Shown here: positions 1 through 7,727 of the stretch, one piece after another
Layout of the letters: every line of letters starts with the position of its first letter
How positions within the stretch are numbered: position 1 is the stretch's first letter
Assembly: GCF_009817885.1 (NCBI RefSeq)
Contig: NZ_CP041764.1
Span: 1,550,001-1,614,000, forward strand
Direction of reading: 5' to 3'
Length of the DNA: 64,000 nt
Source: Serratia rhizosphaerae
Lineage (GTDB): Bacteria; Pseudomonadota; Gammaproteobacteria; Enterobacterales; Enterobacteriaceae
Translations under genes and position numbers: made by a program
Notes under the pieces: generated by a model
What the model was told of the DNA's origin: nothing
The model's database searches: none
Seen by the model: the letters and a program-made list of their open reading frames with translations, nothing else

Positions 1-50
1 TAACGAAACGCATTACGTCAATGACAGTCGCGTTGCGTGATACCCAGCGT

Positions 51-81
51 AGGTTTTGCCTGTAATAAACAGTAACAATCC
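51..81 (-). promoter_or_regulatory. BglG-type RAT antiterminator site, leftward
   Basis: Read on the minus strand this begins GGATTGTTACTG and ends CAGGCAAAACC, the two conserved halves of the ribonucleic antiterminator bound by BglG/LicT proteins, with a 7-base loop between. It faces left, so a second beta-glucoside-type transcript, possibly carrying bglG, probably starts here and leaves the window. The terminator that should follow lies at or beyond the edge. Confidence 0.8.
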
Positions 82-388
82 AACGTCCGAAAACGTTAAC
101 ACCGCCCCAAATAAATCACACGATATTTTTATTTTATCCATGCTGAAATGTGATCTTTCTCATATCAAACGAGCGGATAAAATAATGTACATTCGCCGAG
201 TTAAATAAAGGCGTTAATGGCCTGCGTTAAGGTAAACACGTCTCTCATTCCGGCTCAATATGGCTGATAAAATGCGGCGCCGCATTACATGGCACATTGC
301 ACCATATTTATTGATCCCCATCACAAAATAAAGCCACATGCTCTGGACTCCTGATGCCATGAGGGTTATTTTCCTGTCCACTCTATCG
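82..388. promoter_or_regulatory. divergent bgl promoter region
   Basis: No gene is seen. The stretch separates two RAT sites that face away from each other, so it should hold the two divergent promoters. It is AT-rich and contains a good CRP-like site near its left end. Exact -10/-35 boxes are not clear enough to assign. Confidence 0.5.
149..164. promoter_or_regulatory. CRP-binding site candidate
   Basis: TGTGA-N6-TCATA matches the CRP consensus TGTGA-N6-TCACA at 9 of 10 positions. It lies between the divergent RAT leaders, as expected for catabolite-repressed beta-glucoside operons. Confidence 0.6.
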
Positions 389-414
389 GGATTGTTACTG
401 ATTCAGGCAAAACC
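389..414 (+). promoter_or_regulatory. BglG-type RAT antiterminator site upstream of the surE-like gene
   Basis: The site runs from GGATTGTTACTG to CAGGCAAAACC, with a shorter loop than usual. Its 3' end overlaps the left arm of the terminator at 411-456. This is the classic mutually exclusive design in which the BglG-bound RAT hairpin blocks terminator formation. Confidence 0.85.
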
Positions 415-463
415 TAAGAGACCTGTCGCGGCCGTTGCGATCAGGTTTCTTAGGTTTTTTTTT
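411..463 (+). terminator. Rho-independent leader terminator controlled by the RAT site
   Basis: A 15-bp stem (411-425 with 442-456, one G-U pair) is followed by a run of T to 463. It sits 43 bp before the surE-like start codon and shares bases with the RAT, so it should act as a regulated attenuator of the operon. Confidence 0.85.
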
Positions 464-505
464 GCTTTTTATTCAACCTAGGCCTCGGCTCATCAAGGAA
501 ACGTT

Positions 506-1381
506 ATGAAAACAAAAATACTGACTGCCGTAATGCTGGGAGCACTGGCGACAACCGCACATGCCATTGAGAAGCCAATGAAAATTCTGCTGGTTAATGA
601 CGATGGCTGCGAATCCATCGGCACCACAACCCTGCAGGATAAGCTGACCGCCAAGGGATACGATGTCTGGCTGGTTGCGCCGGCCACCAACCAGAGCGGC
701 ATTGGTTCCGCCATCACCTTTAAGCCCGGCAAAATTTTCAACGTCAAAAAAATGGGCGATAAGCGCTACTGCTTCCCGGGCACCCCGGCTGACGCGCTGG
801 ACTTCGGCCTGTGGGGCGTACTGCAAAACGCAGCGCCCGATCTGGTGATCTCCGGCGTTAACGACGGCCCGAATACCGGTATGGCCCAGGTGAACTCCGG
901 CACCGTCAGCGCCGCAGCGCGGGCTGTACGTTACGGTTTTCCGGCCATCGCCGCCAGTATCGGCTACCGCTTTACGCAACAGGAAATGGACAACAACTGG
1001 CCGAGCACACATCAATACTGGCCAGACGCCGTGGACTACGTGGTCGACATGGTGGACAAACTCAACAGCGCCCGTCAGGCCGGCGCCGCCGTACTGCCAA
1101 AAGGCTCCGGCCTGAGCATCAACTACCCGCCGCTGCCGGAGTCAGAAATAAAAGGGGTGCACTACATCGGCAACGAACAATACCCGACGCCGCAGATCGG
1201 TTACCAGCTACGGCCAGACGGCACGGCGCAGCAAACCATGAACCCTGCCGCGCTGGAACCGACAACCGCCGATAACGACAGCGGCTGGCTGAATAAGGGG
1301 TATATCACCTACACCCTCTTTAGCGGTTCCTGGAACGCACCGCAGTTCCAGCCGCAGTATGAGGCCTTGCTGGGCAAATAA
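506..1381 (+). CDS. SurE-like 5'/3'-nucleotidase, predicted periplasmic
   Basis: The 291-residue protein resembles SurE nucleoside-monophosphate phosphatases. Residues 1-20 look like a Sec signal peptide ending AHA. Then come the SurE motifs NDDG (about 31-34), APATNQSG, SGVNDGPNTG and SGTVSAA, which carry the metal ligands. Cytoplasmic SurE has no signal, so this is a secreted relative of the kind annotated as acid phosphatase/SurE. The start follows an AAGGAA ribosome site. The gene sits between two RAT sites and ahead of bglF, so it is probably co-expressed with beta-glucoside uptake. Its substrate in that setting is unknown; a role in dephosphorylating a phosphorylated or nucleotide-linked substrate is inference only. 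Confidence 0.8.
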   Translation: MKTKILTAVMLGALATTAHAIEKPMKILLVNDDGCESIGTTTLQDKLTAKGYDVWLVAPATNQSGIGSAITFKPGKIFNVKKMGDKRYCFPGTPADALDFGLWGVLQNAAPDLVISGVNDGPNTGMAQVNSGTVSAAARAVRYGFPAIAASIGYRFTQQEMDNNWPSTHQYWPDAVDYVVDMVDKLNSARQAGAAVLPKGSGLSINYPPLPESEIKGVHYIGNEQYPTPQIGYQLRPDGTAQQTMNPAALEPTTADNDSGWLNKGYITYTLFSGSWNAPQFQPQYEALLGK

Positions 1382-1428
1382 CGTGCGTCTATCGGTCAGC
1401 CGAAGCGTTAACTCTCTTTCTGGATAAT

Positions 1429-1457
1429 GGATTGTCACTGCATGTGCAGGCAAAACC
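1429..1457 (+). promoter_or_regulatory. BglG-type RAT antiterminator site upstream of bglF
   Basis: GGATTGTCACTG plus GCAGGCAAAACC, nearly identical to the classic bgl RAT. It lies between the surE-like stop and bglF and gives a second control point in the same operon. Confidence 0.85.
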
Positions 1458-1499
1458 TGATGCGCCGCGCGCGATGCCGACGCCGCCAGCAGATTTTTG
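1451..1499 (+). terminator. possible RAT-controlled terminator, imperfect stem
   Basis: An imperfect GC-rich stem-loop starting inside the RAT tail (CAAAACCTG) and ending CAGCAGATTTTTG. The pairing is broken by bulges, but position and T-run fit the regulated terminator expected after a RAT. Confidence 0.4.
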
Positions 1500-1526
1500 T
1501 GACTCAGTTAAGTAATGGGAATAACG

Positions 1527-3416
1527 ATGAAATATCAGGAGTTGGCCGGCGACATTCTGCAAGGTGTCGGCGGGCGCGAAAATATTATCAGCCTCGTCCA
1601 CTGTGCAACCCGGCTGCGGTTTAAACTTAATGACTCAACCCTGGCGGACGCCGCCGGGCTGAAGAACAACCCCGGCGTGATTATGGTGGTCGAAAGCGGC
1701 GGGCAATTTCAGGTGGTGATCGGCAACCATGTGCACGAGGTGTATCAGGCGGTCTGCCGCGCCGCGGGGCTGAACGACGAGTCGCCGGCAGCCGCGCCGC
1801 AGCAGGGGGAGAAATCCAGCCTGCTGGCGCGCTTTATCGATGTGGTTTCCGGCATTTTCACCCCGTTCCTCGGCGTGATGGCGGCATCGGGTATCTTAAA
1901 AGGCTTTCTTGCCCTCAGCCTGGTCGGCGGCTTGCTGAGCGAGAGCAGCGGCGCCTACCGCATGCTGTTTGCCGCCAGCGACGCGCTGTTCTACTTCCTG
2001 CCGATCGTGCTGGGCTACACCGCCGGTAAAAAATTCGGCGGCAACCCGTTCCTGACCATGGTGATCGGCGGCGCGCTGGTGCACCCGCTGATGCTGGAGG
2101 CGTTCCATGCCAGCAGCGCGGGCGAAACCATCACTTTTTTCGGCATCCCCGTGGTGCTGATTAATTACGTCTCCTCGGTGATCCCGATTATCGCCTCCGC
2201 CTGGTTCTGCTGCTGGCTGGAGCGTCAGAGCAACAAAGTGATGCCGTCGGCGGTGAAAAACTTCTTCACGCCGCTGCTTTGCCTGCTGGTCACCGTACCG
2301 CTGACTTTTCTGGTCATCGGGCCGCTGGCGACCGGACTGGGCGAACTGCTGGCCGCCGGTTTCCAGGTGGTTTATCAATTCGCGCCGTGGCTGGCGGGCG
2401 GCATTCTCGGCGCGCTGTGGCAGGTTTGCGTGATCTTCGGCCTGCACTGGGGGCTGGTGCCGCTGATGATGAACAACATGGCGGTGTTGGGTCATGACCC
2501 GATGATCCCGCTGCTGCTGCCGGCGGTATTTGGCCAGGTGGGCGCCGCGCTCGGCGTATTCCTGAAGACCCGTGACCCGCGTCTGAAAACGCTGGCCGGC
2601 TCCGGCGCCGTCGCCGGCGTGTTCGGCATTACCGAACCCGTGGTGTACGGCGTCACGCTGCCTAACCGCCGCCCGTTTATTTTTGGCTGCGTCGGCGGCG
2701 CGGTTGGCGGCGCAATCATCGCCCTTGCCCAAAGCAAAGTTTATTCCTTTGGTCTGGCCAGCATCTTTACACTGGCGCAGCTCATCCCCGCCAACGGCTT
2801 CGACACCACGGTATGGGGCGCAATTATCGGCGTCGTGGTGGCGTTGGTGCTGGCCGCGCTGCTGACTCTGATCGCCGGGCTGCCGAAACAGCCGGCAACG
2901 GCTGAAGACGCCGCCGCAGCGCCGGCCGCCGCCGGCGACGACGATATTCTGGCGCCGCTGACCGGCGTGGCCGTCGCGCTGGATGCGGTGCCGGACCCGA
3001 CCTTCGCCAGCGGCCTAATGGGCCAGGGCGCGGCGATCATTCCCGCCGAAGGACGGGTGGTGGCGCCGTTTCACGGCGAGGTGGCGTCGCTGTTTTCCAC
3101 CAAGCACGCCCTCGGCCTGCTGAGCGACAGCGGCATCGAGGTGCTGATCCACGTCGGCATCGATACGGTAAAACTGAACGGTGAGCACTTTACCGCCCAT
3201 ATCAAAGAGGGCGACAAAATCGCCCCCGGCGACCTGCTGGTGGAGTTCGATCGCGAGGCGATTCTGCGCGCCGGCTACGACCTCAGCACCCCGGTGATCA
3301 TCAGCAACAGCGAGGATTACGCCGGCGTGGAGAACATCTATCCGACCCCTGATGTGCATGCAGGCGCGTCGTTCCTGCAGGTTAAGCGCAACAACAAAGG
3401 AGATAACCATGAATAA
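1527..3416 (+). CDS. bglF: beta-glucoside PTS permease EIIBCA
   Basis: The 629-residue protein imports and phosphorylates beta-glucosides at the inner membrane. Domain order is IIB with phospho-cysteine Cys26 (LVHCATRLRF), a membrane IIC domain (about 110-460) and IIA at the C-terminus with the phospho-histidine region LIHVGIDT. This fits BglF/BglP-type enzymes in size and order. ATG 1527 is preferred over 1515 because GGGA lies at the right distance. It overlaps bglB by 8 bases. In the known E. coli system BglF also phosphorylates and inactivates the antiterminator BglG, which fits the RAT sites here. Confidence 0.93.
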   Translation: MKYQELAGDILQGVGGRENIISLVHCATRLRFKLNDSTLADAAGLKNNPGVIMVVESGGQFQVVIGNHVHEVYQAVCRAAGLNDESPAAAPQQGEKSSLLARFIDVVSGIFTPFLGVMAASGILKGFLALSLVGGLLSESSGAYRMLFAASDALFYFLPIVLGYTAGKKFGGNPFLTMVIGGALVHPLMLEAFHASSAGETITFFGIPVVLINYVSSVIPIIASAWFCCWLERQSNKVMPSAVKNFFTPLLCLLVTVPLTFLVIGPLATGLGELLAAGFQVVYQFAPWLAGGILGALWQVCVIFGLHWGLVPLMMNNMAVLGHDPMIPLLLPAVFGQVGAALGVFLKTRDPRLKTLAGSGAVAGVFGITEPVVYGVTLPNRRPFIFGCVGGAVGGAIIALAQSKVYSFGLASIFTLAQLIPANGFDTTVWGAIIGVVVALVLAALLTLIAGLPKQPATAEDAAAAPAAAGDDDILAPLTGVAVALDAVPDPTFASGLMGQGAAIIPAEGRVVAPFHGEVASLFSTKHALGLLSDSGIEVLIHVGIDTVKLNGEHFTAHIKEGDKIAPGDLLVEFDREAILRAGYDLSTPVIISNSEDYAGVENIYPTPDVHAGASFLQVKRNNKGDNHE

Positions 3417-4806
3417 GACATTCCCGGACGGTTTTTTATGGGGCGGCGCGCTGGCGGCCAACCAGGTTGAAGGCGCCTATCTGACGGACGGCAAAGGGCT
3501 GTCGACCTCGGACGTGATGCCGGACGGCGTGTTCGGCCAGGTGCGTGAGCGCACGCCCGGCGACTTCAGCATTAAAGACGTCGCCATCGACTTTTACCAC
3601 CGCTACCCGGAGGATATCGCCCTGTTCGCCGAAATGGGCTTCAGCTGCCTGCGGGTGTCCATCGCCTGGACGCGTATTTTCCCGCAGGGCGACGAGCAGG
3701 AGCCGAACGAAGCCGGGCTGGCCTGGTACGACAGGCTGTTCGATGAGCTGGCGCGCCACAATATTCAGCCGCTGGTGACGCTGTCGCACTACGAGATGCC
3801 CTGGGCGCTGGTGGAGAACTACGGCGGCTGGGGCAACCGTAAAGTCATCGCCTTCTTTGAGCGTTATGCCCGCACGGTGTTCAACCGCTACCGCGACAAG
3901 GTAAAACTGTGGCTGACCTTTAATGAGATTAATATGTCGCTGCACGCGCCGATGACCGGCGTCGGCCTGCCGGAGGGCAGCAGCCGCACGGCGGTGTATC
4001 AGGCAATACACCACCAGCTGGTGGCCAGCGGCCTGGCGGTGAAGGCCTGCCACGAACTGATCCCGGACGCGCGCATCGGCAATATGCTGTTGGGCGGCCT
4101 GACCTATCCGCTCTCCAGCAAGCCGGAGGACGTGTTCGCCACGCTGCAGGACAACCGCAGCTGGCAGTTCTTTGGCGATGTGCAGTGCCGCGGCGCCTAT
4201 CCCGGCTATATGCAGCGTTACTTCCGCGAGCATGACATCAGCCTGCAGATTCTGCCGGAAGACCTGGCGACGCTGCGCCACACCGTCGATTTTATCTCCT
4301 TCAGCTACTATATGACCGGCTGCGTCACCGCCGACCCGGCGCTGGTGGAGAAGCTGCGCGGCAATATTCTGGATATGGTGCCCAACCCGCATCTGGCCAG
4401 CTCGGAGTGGGGCTGGCAGATTGACCCGCTCGGCCTGCGTACGCTGCTTAATACGCTGTGGGATCGCTACCAGAAGCCGCTGTTTATCGTGGAGAACGGC
4501 CTGGGCGCCAATGACCAGCCGGACGCCGACGGCCAGATTCACGATGACTACCGCATCAGCTACCTGAACGACCATCTGGTGCAGGTGCGCGAGGCGATCG
4601 ACGACGGCGTGGAGCTGATGGGCTATACCTCATGGGGGCCGATAGATTTGATCAGCGCCTCCAAGGCGGAGGTCAGCAAGCGCTACGGCTTTATCTATGT
4701 CGACCTGAACCAGGACGGTTCCGGCACGCTGAACCGCAGCCGCAAGGACAGCTTCTGGTGGTATCAGCAGGTGATTAAAACCCACGGCGGAACGCTGAAG
4801 GGGTAA
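3409..4806 (+). CDS. bglB: 6-phospho-beta-glucosidase, GH1 family
   Basis: The 465-residue glycoside hydrolase family 1 enzyme cleaves the phosphorylated beta-glucosides delivered by BglF. The acid/base is Glu173 in TFNEIN and the nucleophile is Glu362 in VENGLG. The N-terminal FLWGGALAANQVEGA segment is typical. The start is ATG 3409 behind AAGGAG, overlapping the bglF stop, so translation is probably coupled. The residues around the substrate phosphate were not checked in detail, so specificity rests on the PTS partner. Confidence 0.93.
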   Translation: MNKTFPDGFLWGGALAANQVEGAYLTDGKGLSTSDVMPDGVFGQVRERTPGDFSIKDVAIDFYHRYPEDIALFAEMGFSCLRVSIAWTRIFPQGDEQEPNEAGLAWYDRLFDELARHNIQPLVTLSHYEMPWALVENYGGWGNRKVIAFFERYARTVFNRYRDKVKLWLTFNEINMSLHAPMTGVGLPEGSSRTAVYQAIHHQLVASGLAVKACHELIPDARIGNMLLGGLTYPLSSKPEDVFATLQDNRSWQFFGDVQCRGAYPGYMQRYFREHDISLQILPEDLATLRHTVDFISFSYYMTGCVTADPALVEKLRGNILDMVPNPHLASSEWGWQIDPLGLRTLLNTLWDRYQKPLFIVENGLGANDQPDADGQIHDDYRISYLNDHLVQVREAIDDGVELMGYTSWGPIDLISASKAEVSKRYGFIYVDLNQDGSGTLNRSRKDSFWWYQQVIKTHGGTLKG

Positions 4807-4820
4807 CCTCATCATGATAA

Positions 4821-4840
4821 GCGCAGCCTGCGGGCTGCGC
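4821..4840 (+). terminator. hairpin after bglB
   Basis: A perfect 8-bp GC stem (GCGCAGCC/GGCTGCGC) with a 4-base loop 15 bases after bglB. It lacks a T-run, so it may be a weak terminator or a 3' stabiliser. Confidence 0.45.
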
Positions 4841-4870
4841 CTGATCGGCCTGCCAGGGCAGTGTGCTGTC

Positions 4871-4957
4871 AGAAGACACAGAAAACCCGGCGATGATCAC
4901 ATGCGATGCCGACTGATTTAAGACCGCTGCATAAAAGAACTCGCCCACGACAAACAT
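4871..4957 (-). pseudogene. C-terminal remnant of an immunity-type lipoprotein gene
   Basis: The minus-strand reading contains NQSASHVIIAGFSVSSD, matching NQAESHLIVAEFSVSSD at the end of the intact lipoprotein at 6535-6924. The rest of the gene, including the lipobox, is gone. It marks another decayed member of the array directly downstream of the 340-residue gene. Confidence 0.65.
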
Positions 4958-4983
4958 ATTGCTTCACGTGCTGAAGCCACCGC

Positions 4984-6006
4984 CTAATCGTCAACCCGGT
5001 TAAGAATATTATCCAGACAGGCGCCAAGTTGATGACGCCGCAGATAGGCGCTGACCTCCTGCTCCCATCGCTCACCATTACCGAGAACGGCGCGGCTGTG
5101 GGTGGCGGCATACAGATAACGGGTATCGTACAGATTGATTAATGAGTGGTTGACGCTGTCTATGCTGCATTTGGGATTTTTACGCAGTTGCTGCTCCAGC
5201 GCACCGGCAACCCGCGCCCGATGTTCCGGATCGGGGGTCAATGTCTGTTCCTTCAGCTCGCTGAGCACCAAAAACTGCGGCGGTATTCCCTCTTCTATCG
5301 CCGCCTGCAGGCGGTAGTGACCGTCCAGAACCACAAACGACGCCAGACCGGCGATGTACCAAACCAGTATCGGCGGCAACGTACCTTCACGGCACTTTTT
5401 GCGCCACCATTTCAGCCGCCCGGCCTCTGCCTGCACCGGATAACGCCCAAGCAGTAAATTACCGCCCCACCACCAATCGACCAGACGCACCTTCACCGGT
5501 TCAGCCAGATCGGGGAAATCTTCACCATACAGGCACCAGTCACACCCCATATCCATGCTGCTGGCCGGCGCATCAAAACGCCAGCTTGCCAAAGGCGTGC
5601 CCTGCTCCCGGGATGAGCTCATCGGCCTTAGCAGCCAACGGCCCGGGGCCAACAGCGGCGTGGACGCATCCAGCAGCTGGCGGGCAAAATAGCGGCACCA
5701 TTCGCCCGTCCATTGCGCCTGCCCCTTGTTTTTGGCCGACTCCACGTCGTGCGAGGTTACCGGCGGCAAGAGTCCTTGCTGCCCAGGATGCTCAACGTTC
5801 ATGACCAGCCAGACGCCGGAGTGATCTTTCAGCATCGAAGCCCAGAACAGGTTATCTCCCCGCACCTGCAGCGCCATGCGCCCATGGTGGCCGCTGAGCA
5901 TCTCCATCGCCTGCCCGGCGCCCTCTGCGCTCCGGACCATCAGCTCCAGCCCTTGCCAGGTATTGTTACGATCCAGAAGATCTTTCCACCAGTATGTCGC
6001 CGCCAT
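4984..6006 (-). CDS. uncharacterised protein with a ParB/sulfiredoxin-like DGHxR motif
   Basis: A 340-residue soluble protein, rich in tryptophan, with no signal peptide. Near residue 235 it reads ILVWYIAGLASFVVLDGHYR followed by LQAAIEEG. This resembles the DGHhR-LxAA core of ParB/Srx-fold proteins, which in different members bind nucleotides or DNA. The resemblance is by eye. It lies in line with the metallopeptidase and lipoprotein genes (same strand) and is followed by a lipoprotein remnant, so it may be a further effector or an accessory of that locus. Function unknown. Confidence 0.6.
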   Translation of the reverse strand: MAATYWWKDLLDRNNTWQGLELMVRSAEGAGQAMEMLSGHHGRMALQVRGDNLFWASMLKDHSGVWLVMNVEHPGQQGLLPPVTSHDVESAKNKGQAQWTGEWCRYFARQLLDASTPLLAPGRWLLRPMSSSREQGTPLASWRFDAPASSMDMGCDWCLYGEDFPDLAEPVKVRLVDWWWGGNLLLGRYPVQAEAGRLKWWRKKCREGTLPPILVWYIAGLASFVVLDGHYRLQAAIEEGIPPQFLVLSELKEQTLTPDPEHRARVAGALEQQLRKNPKCSIDSVNHSLINLYDTRYLYAATHSRAVLGNGERWEQEVSAYLRRHQLGACLDNILNRVDD

Positions 6007-6051
6007 CTTCCCCTTTCCTGCACTCGACGTAATCGGTTTGCCCCGTGCCCG

Positions 6052-6468
6052 CTATTGCAGCACATTTGCCTCCAGCTTGCCGTTGTTTTCCCACAGGCTA
6101 AAGCTGACGCCGTAGATGCGCGCAGCGGGCTGAATGCCCCGTTTTCTTTTCGCCTGCGACTCAAGAATCACCGAGAAAGCATAGGCTTTCCCAGCCTTAA
6201 ACGGGTAACCAAAAGTGGGCACGCACGCATCAGCCGGGATGGTCATCGCATCGTCATAGTAAACCTTGCTGAGCGGGTTTTTATCATTGCCGACCTCATT
6301 AATCGTTAGGCTAATCAGCTTTTCATCCCCTTGCGGCTGCACCATCATGCAAACCTGATTAGCAACGGTGGTGACAGATGCCCGGAAATGTTTTGGTCTG
6401 GGATCGTTCAGGTGCATACAACCGGTCAGGAAGATGCTGCATGTGCTAACAACCAGTAATTTTTTCAT
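6052..6468 (-). CDS. small lipoprotein, putative T6SS-type periplasmic immunity protein
   Basis: The product is about 138 residues (ATG 6468; an in-frame ATG at 6480 is possible). The signal peptide MKKLLVVSTCSIFLTGC has a lipobox with the acylated Cys. The mature part shares the layout of the neighbours at 6535 and 13040: a V..NQVCM/NxxC strand early, then ACVPTFGYPFKAGKAYA and a C-terminal aromatic strand. Proteins of this size and layout are often annotated as T6SS immunity periplasmic lipoproteins. A lipid-anchored periplasmic inhibitor of the metallopeptidase-like effector is inferred from gene order. Confidence 0.7.
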   Translation of the reverse strand: MKKLLVVSTCSIFLTGCMHLNDPRPKHFRASVTTVANQVCMMVQPQGDEKLISLTINEVGNDKNPLSKVYYDDAMTIPADACVPTFGYPFKAGKAYAFSVILESQAKRKRGIQPAARIYGVSFSLWENNGKLEANVLQ

Positions 6469-6534
6469 TATCGCAGCCATGATTTAAAAGTGGTTGCGCC
6501 CCATCAAGCACGTGATGACGATAATCATATGCAA

Positions 6535-6924
6535 TCAATCGCCAACGCTAATCTTGCCGTTGAGATCGGAGGAAACAGAAAATTCAGCGACAATCAAATG
6601 CGACTCCGCCTGATTCAAGGCCGCCACGTCATAGGCGACGACGTAATTTTTCCCGGGAAGAAATGCATAGCCAAATAGTGGCAGACAGCCGTCTTGTGGG
6701 GCATAGACAGGGGCATCATCCAGCAGCTTAATCAACTTATCACCCGCATCGCTGTAGATTTGCAGCGCGGTTATCTGCTCGCCAGCCCGCATGGGCGACA
6801 GTGGGCAAATGCTGTTGTCCTTCACAACGACGGAAGCGGGGATACGGGGTACAGCTCTGTCCGCAGGGCCGGGACAGCCTGTAAGCAGAAAAACTAGAAC
6901 CGCTAGCGCACAGTATTTCATCAT
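6535..6924 (-). CDS. small lipoprotein, putative periplasmic immunity protein
   Basis: The product has 129 residues. The lipobox is LLTGC near residue 17; then NSICPLSP, GCLPLFGYAFLPGKNY and EFSVSSD. It is a paralogue of the lipoproteins at 6052 and 13040 and parent-like to the remnant at 4871. It starts 5 bases after the stop of the metallopeptidase-like gene, the usual order of effector then immunity gene. Confidence 0.72.
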   Translation of the reverse strand: MMKYCALAVLVFLLTGCPGPADRAVPRIPASVVVKDNSICPLSPMRAGEQITALQIYSDAGDKLIKLLDDAPVYAPQDGCLPLFGYAFLPGKNYVVAYDVAALNQAESHLIVAEFSVSSDLNGKISVGD

Positions 6925-6929
6925 TATTA

Positions 6930-7475
6930 TTATCCTTTACCTGTAACAATTTTCTTATAAAGGGAAGGAATTTCCCGCAAATGATCTGTTCCCCTGTATT
7001 TAACAATTGGCTTTGTTTTCTGATAGTAACGCCATCTATCAATACCATAGACCAACAATAACCAATAATCAGCCAAGATAGAAGCTTGTTGCTCAAGCGG
7101 ATAATCAGTGAGTTTTTTTCTGTCCAACCGATAATGATACTCTGCAGCCCAACTGAACAAACCTCTCATTCTTACCCATTGACCATGCTGGTGTTGCCAT
7201 ACATGCCCTAGTTCATGAATAAATAAATGTTTATCTTCAATAATGACAGTATTAACAGAAAAATCGTGTCGATATAGATCCTTTCTAAGCCAAAGCTCTC
7301 CATTCGGAGCCATTGCTACATTTTTATTCTGTAGTCCAAATGGAAGATAACTTTCACAATGTACCCATACGCGGCTATATATAATAGAATCACCAAATAC
7401 ACGGCGAGCCATCGCTATTTCACCTAAAGTCAAACGTCTCAGTGAACCTTCCTTGTTTACATGTCCATTTTCCAT
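6930..7475 (-). CDS. HExxH metallopeptidase-like protein, candidate secreted effector
   Basis: The product has 181 residues from ATG 7475. This start is preferred because AGGGA-N7-ATGGAAAATG is conserved in the decayed copy at 13464; an upstream in-frame ATG at 7517 has no good ribosome site. It contains HELGHVWQHQHG, a zinc-peptidase HExxH motif of the type found in Vgr/Rhs-associated proteins. There is no signal peptide. The gene is followed at once by two lipoprotein genes, suggesting an effector that acts in the periplasm of a rival, with lipid-anchored immunity. No VgrG, Hcp or PAAR gene is in the window, so the export route is unknown. Base composition is lower in GC than its neighbours. 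Confidence 0.65.
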   Translation of the reverse strand: MENGHVNKEGSLRRLTLGEIAMARRVFGDSIIYSRVWVHCESYLPFGLQNKNVAMAPNGELWLRKDLYRHDFSVNTVIIEDKHLFIHELGHVWQHQHGQWVRMRGLFSWAAEYHYRLDRKKLTDYPLEQQASILADYWLLLVYGIDRWRYYQKTKPIVKYRGTDHLREIPSLYKKIVTGKG

Positions 7476-7690
7476 ATAAAAATCCCTGTCGTCCTGAACA
7501 GGATTTAATAAGATCATTTTTAGCCAAGCCAGTCAATCGGTGAGTTCTTACGCACAACTCGTAATATTTTTAAGCAAAGAACTTTCTTATATAACAAGCT
7601 AGCCCTATTTTTAATTGCTCCCACAACGATTAGACTTCCCCGCTTTGCAAATATGAACGCTATAATCCACCACCTCTAACGTTTCTTTCC
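7476..7690. repeat. promoter region duplicated at 13465-13680
   Basis: This non-coding stretch matches 13465-13680 in the same orientation. Shared blocks include CATATAAxAATCC, GCCAAxCCxGTCAATCGGTG and the GACTTCCCCG segment. It is the shared upstream region of two effector/immunity modules. Confidence 0.6.
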
Positions 7691-7727
7691 GGCCTCAGTG
7701 CTACACGTGTACACCGCATTAAAACCG

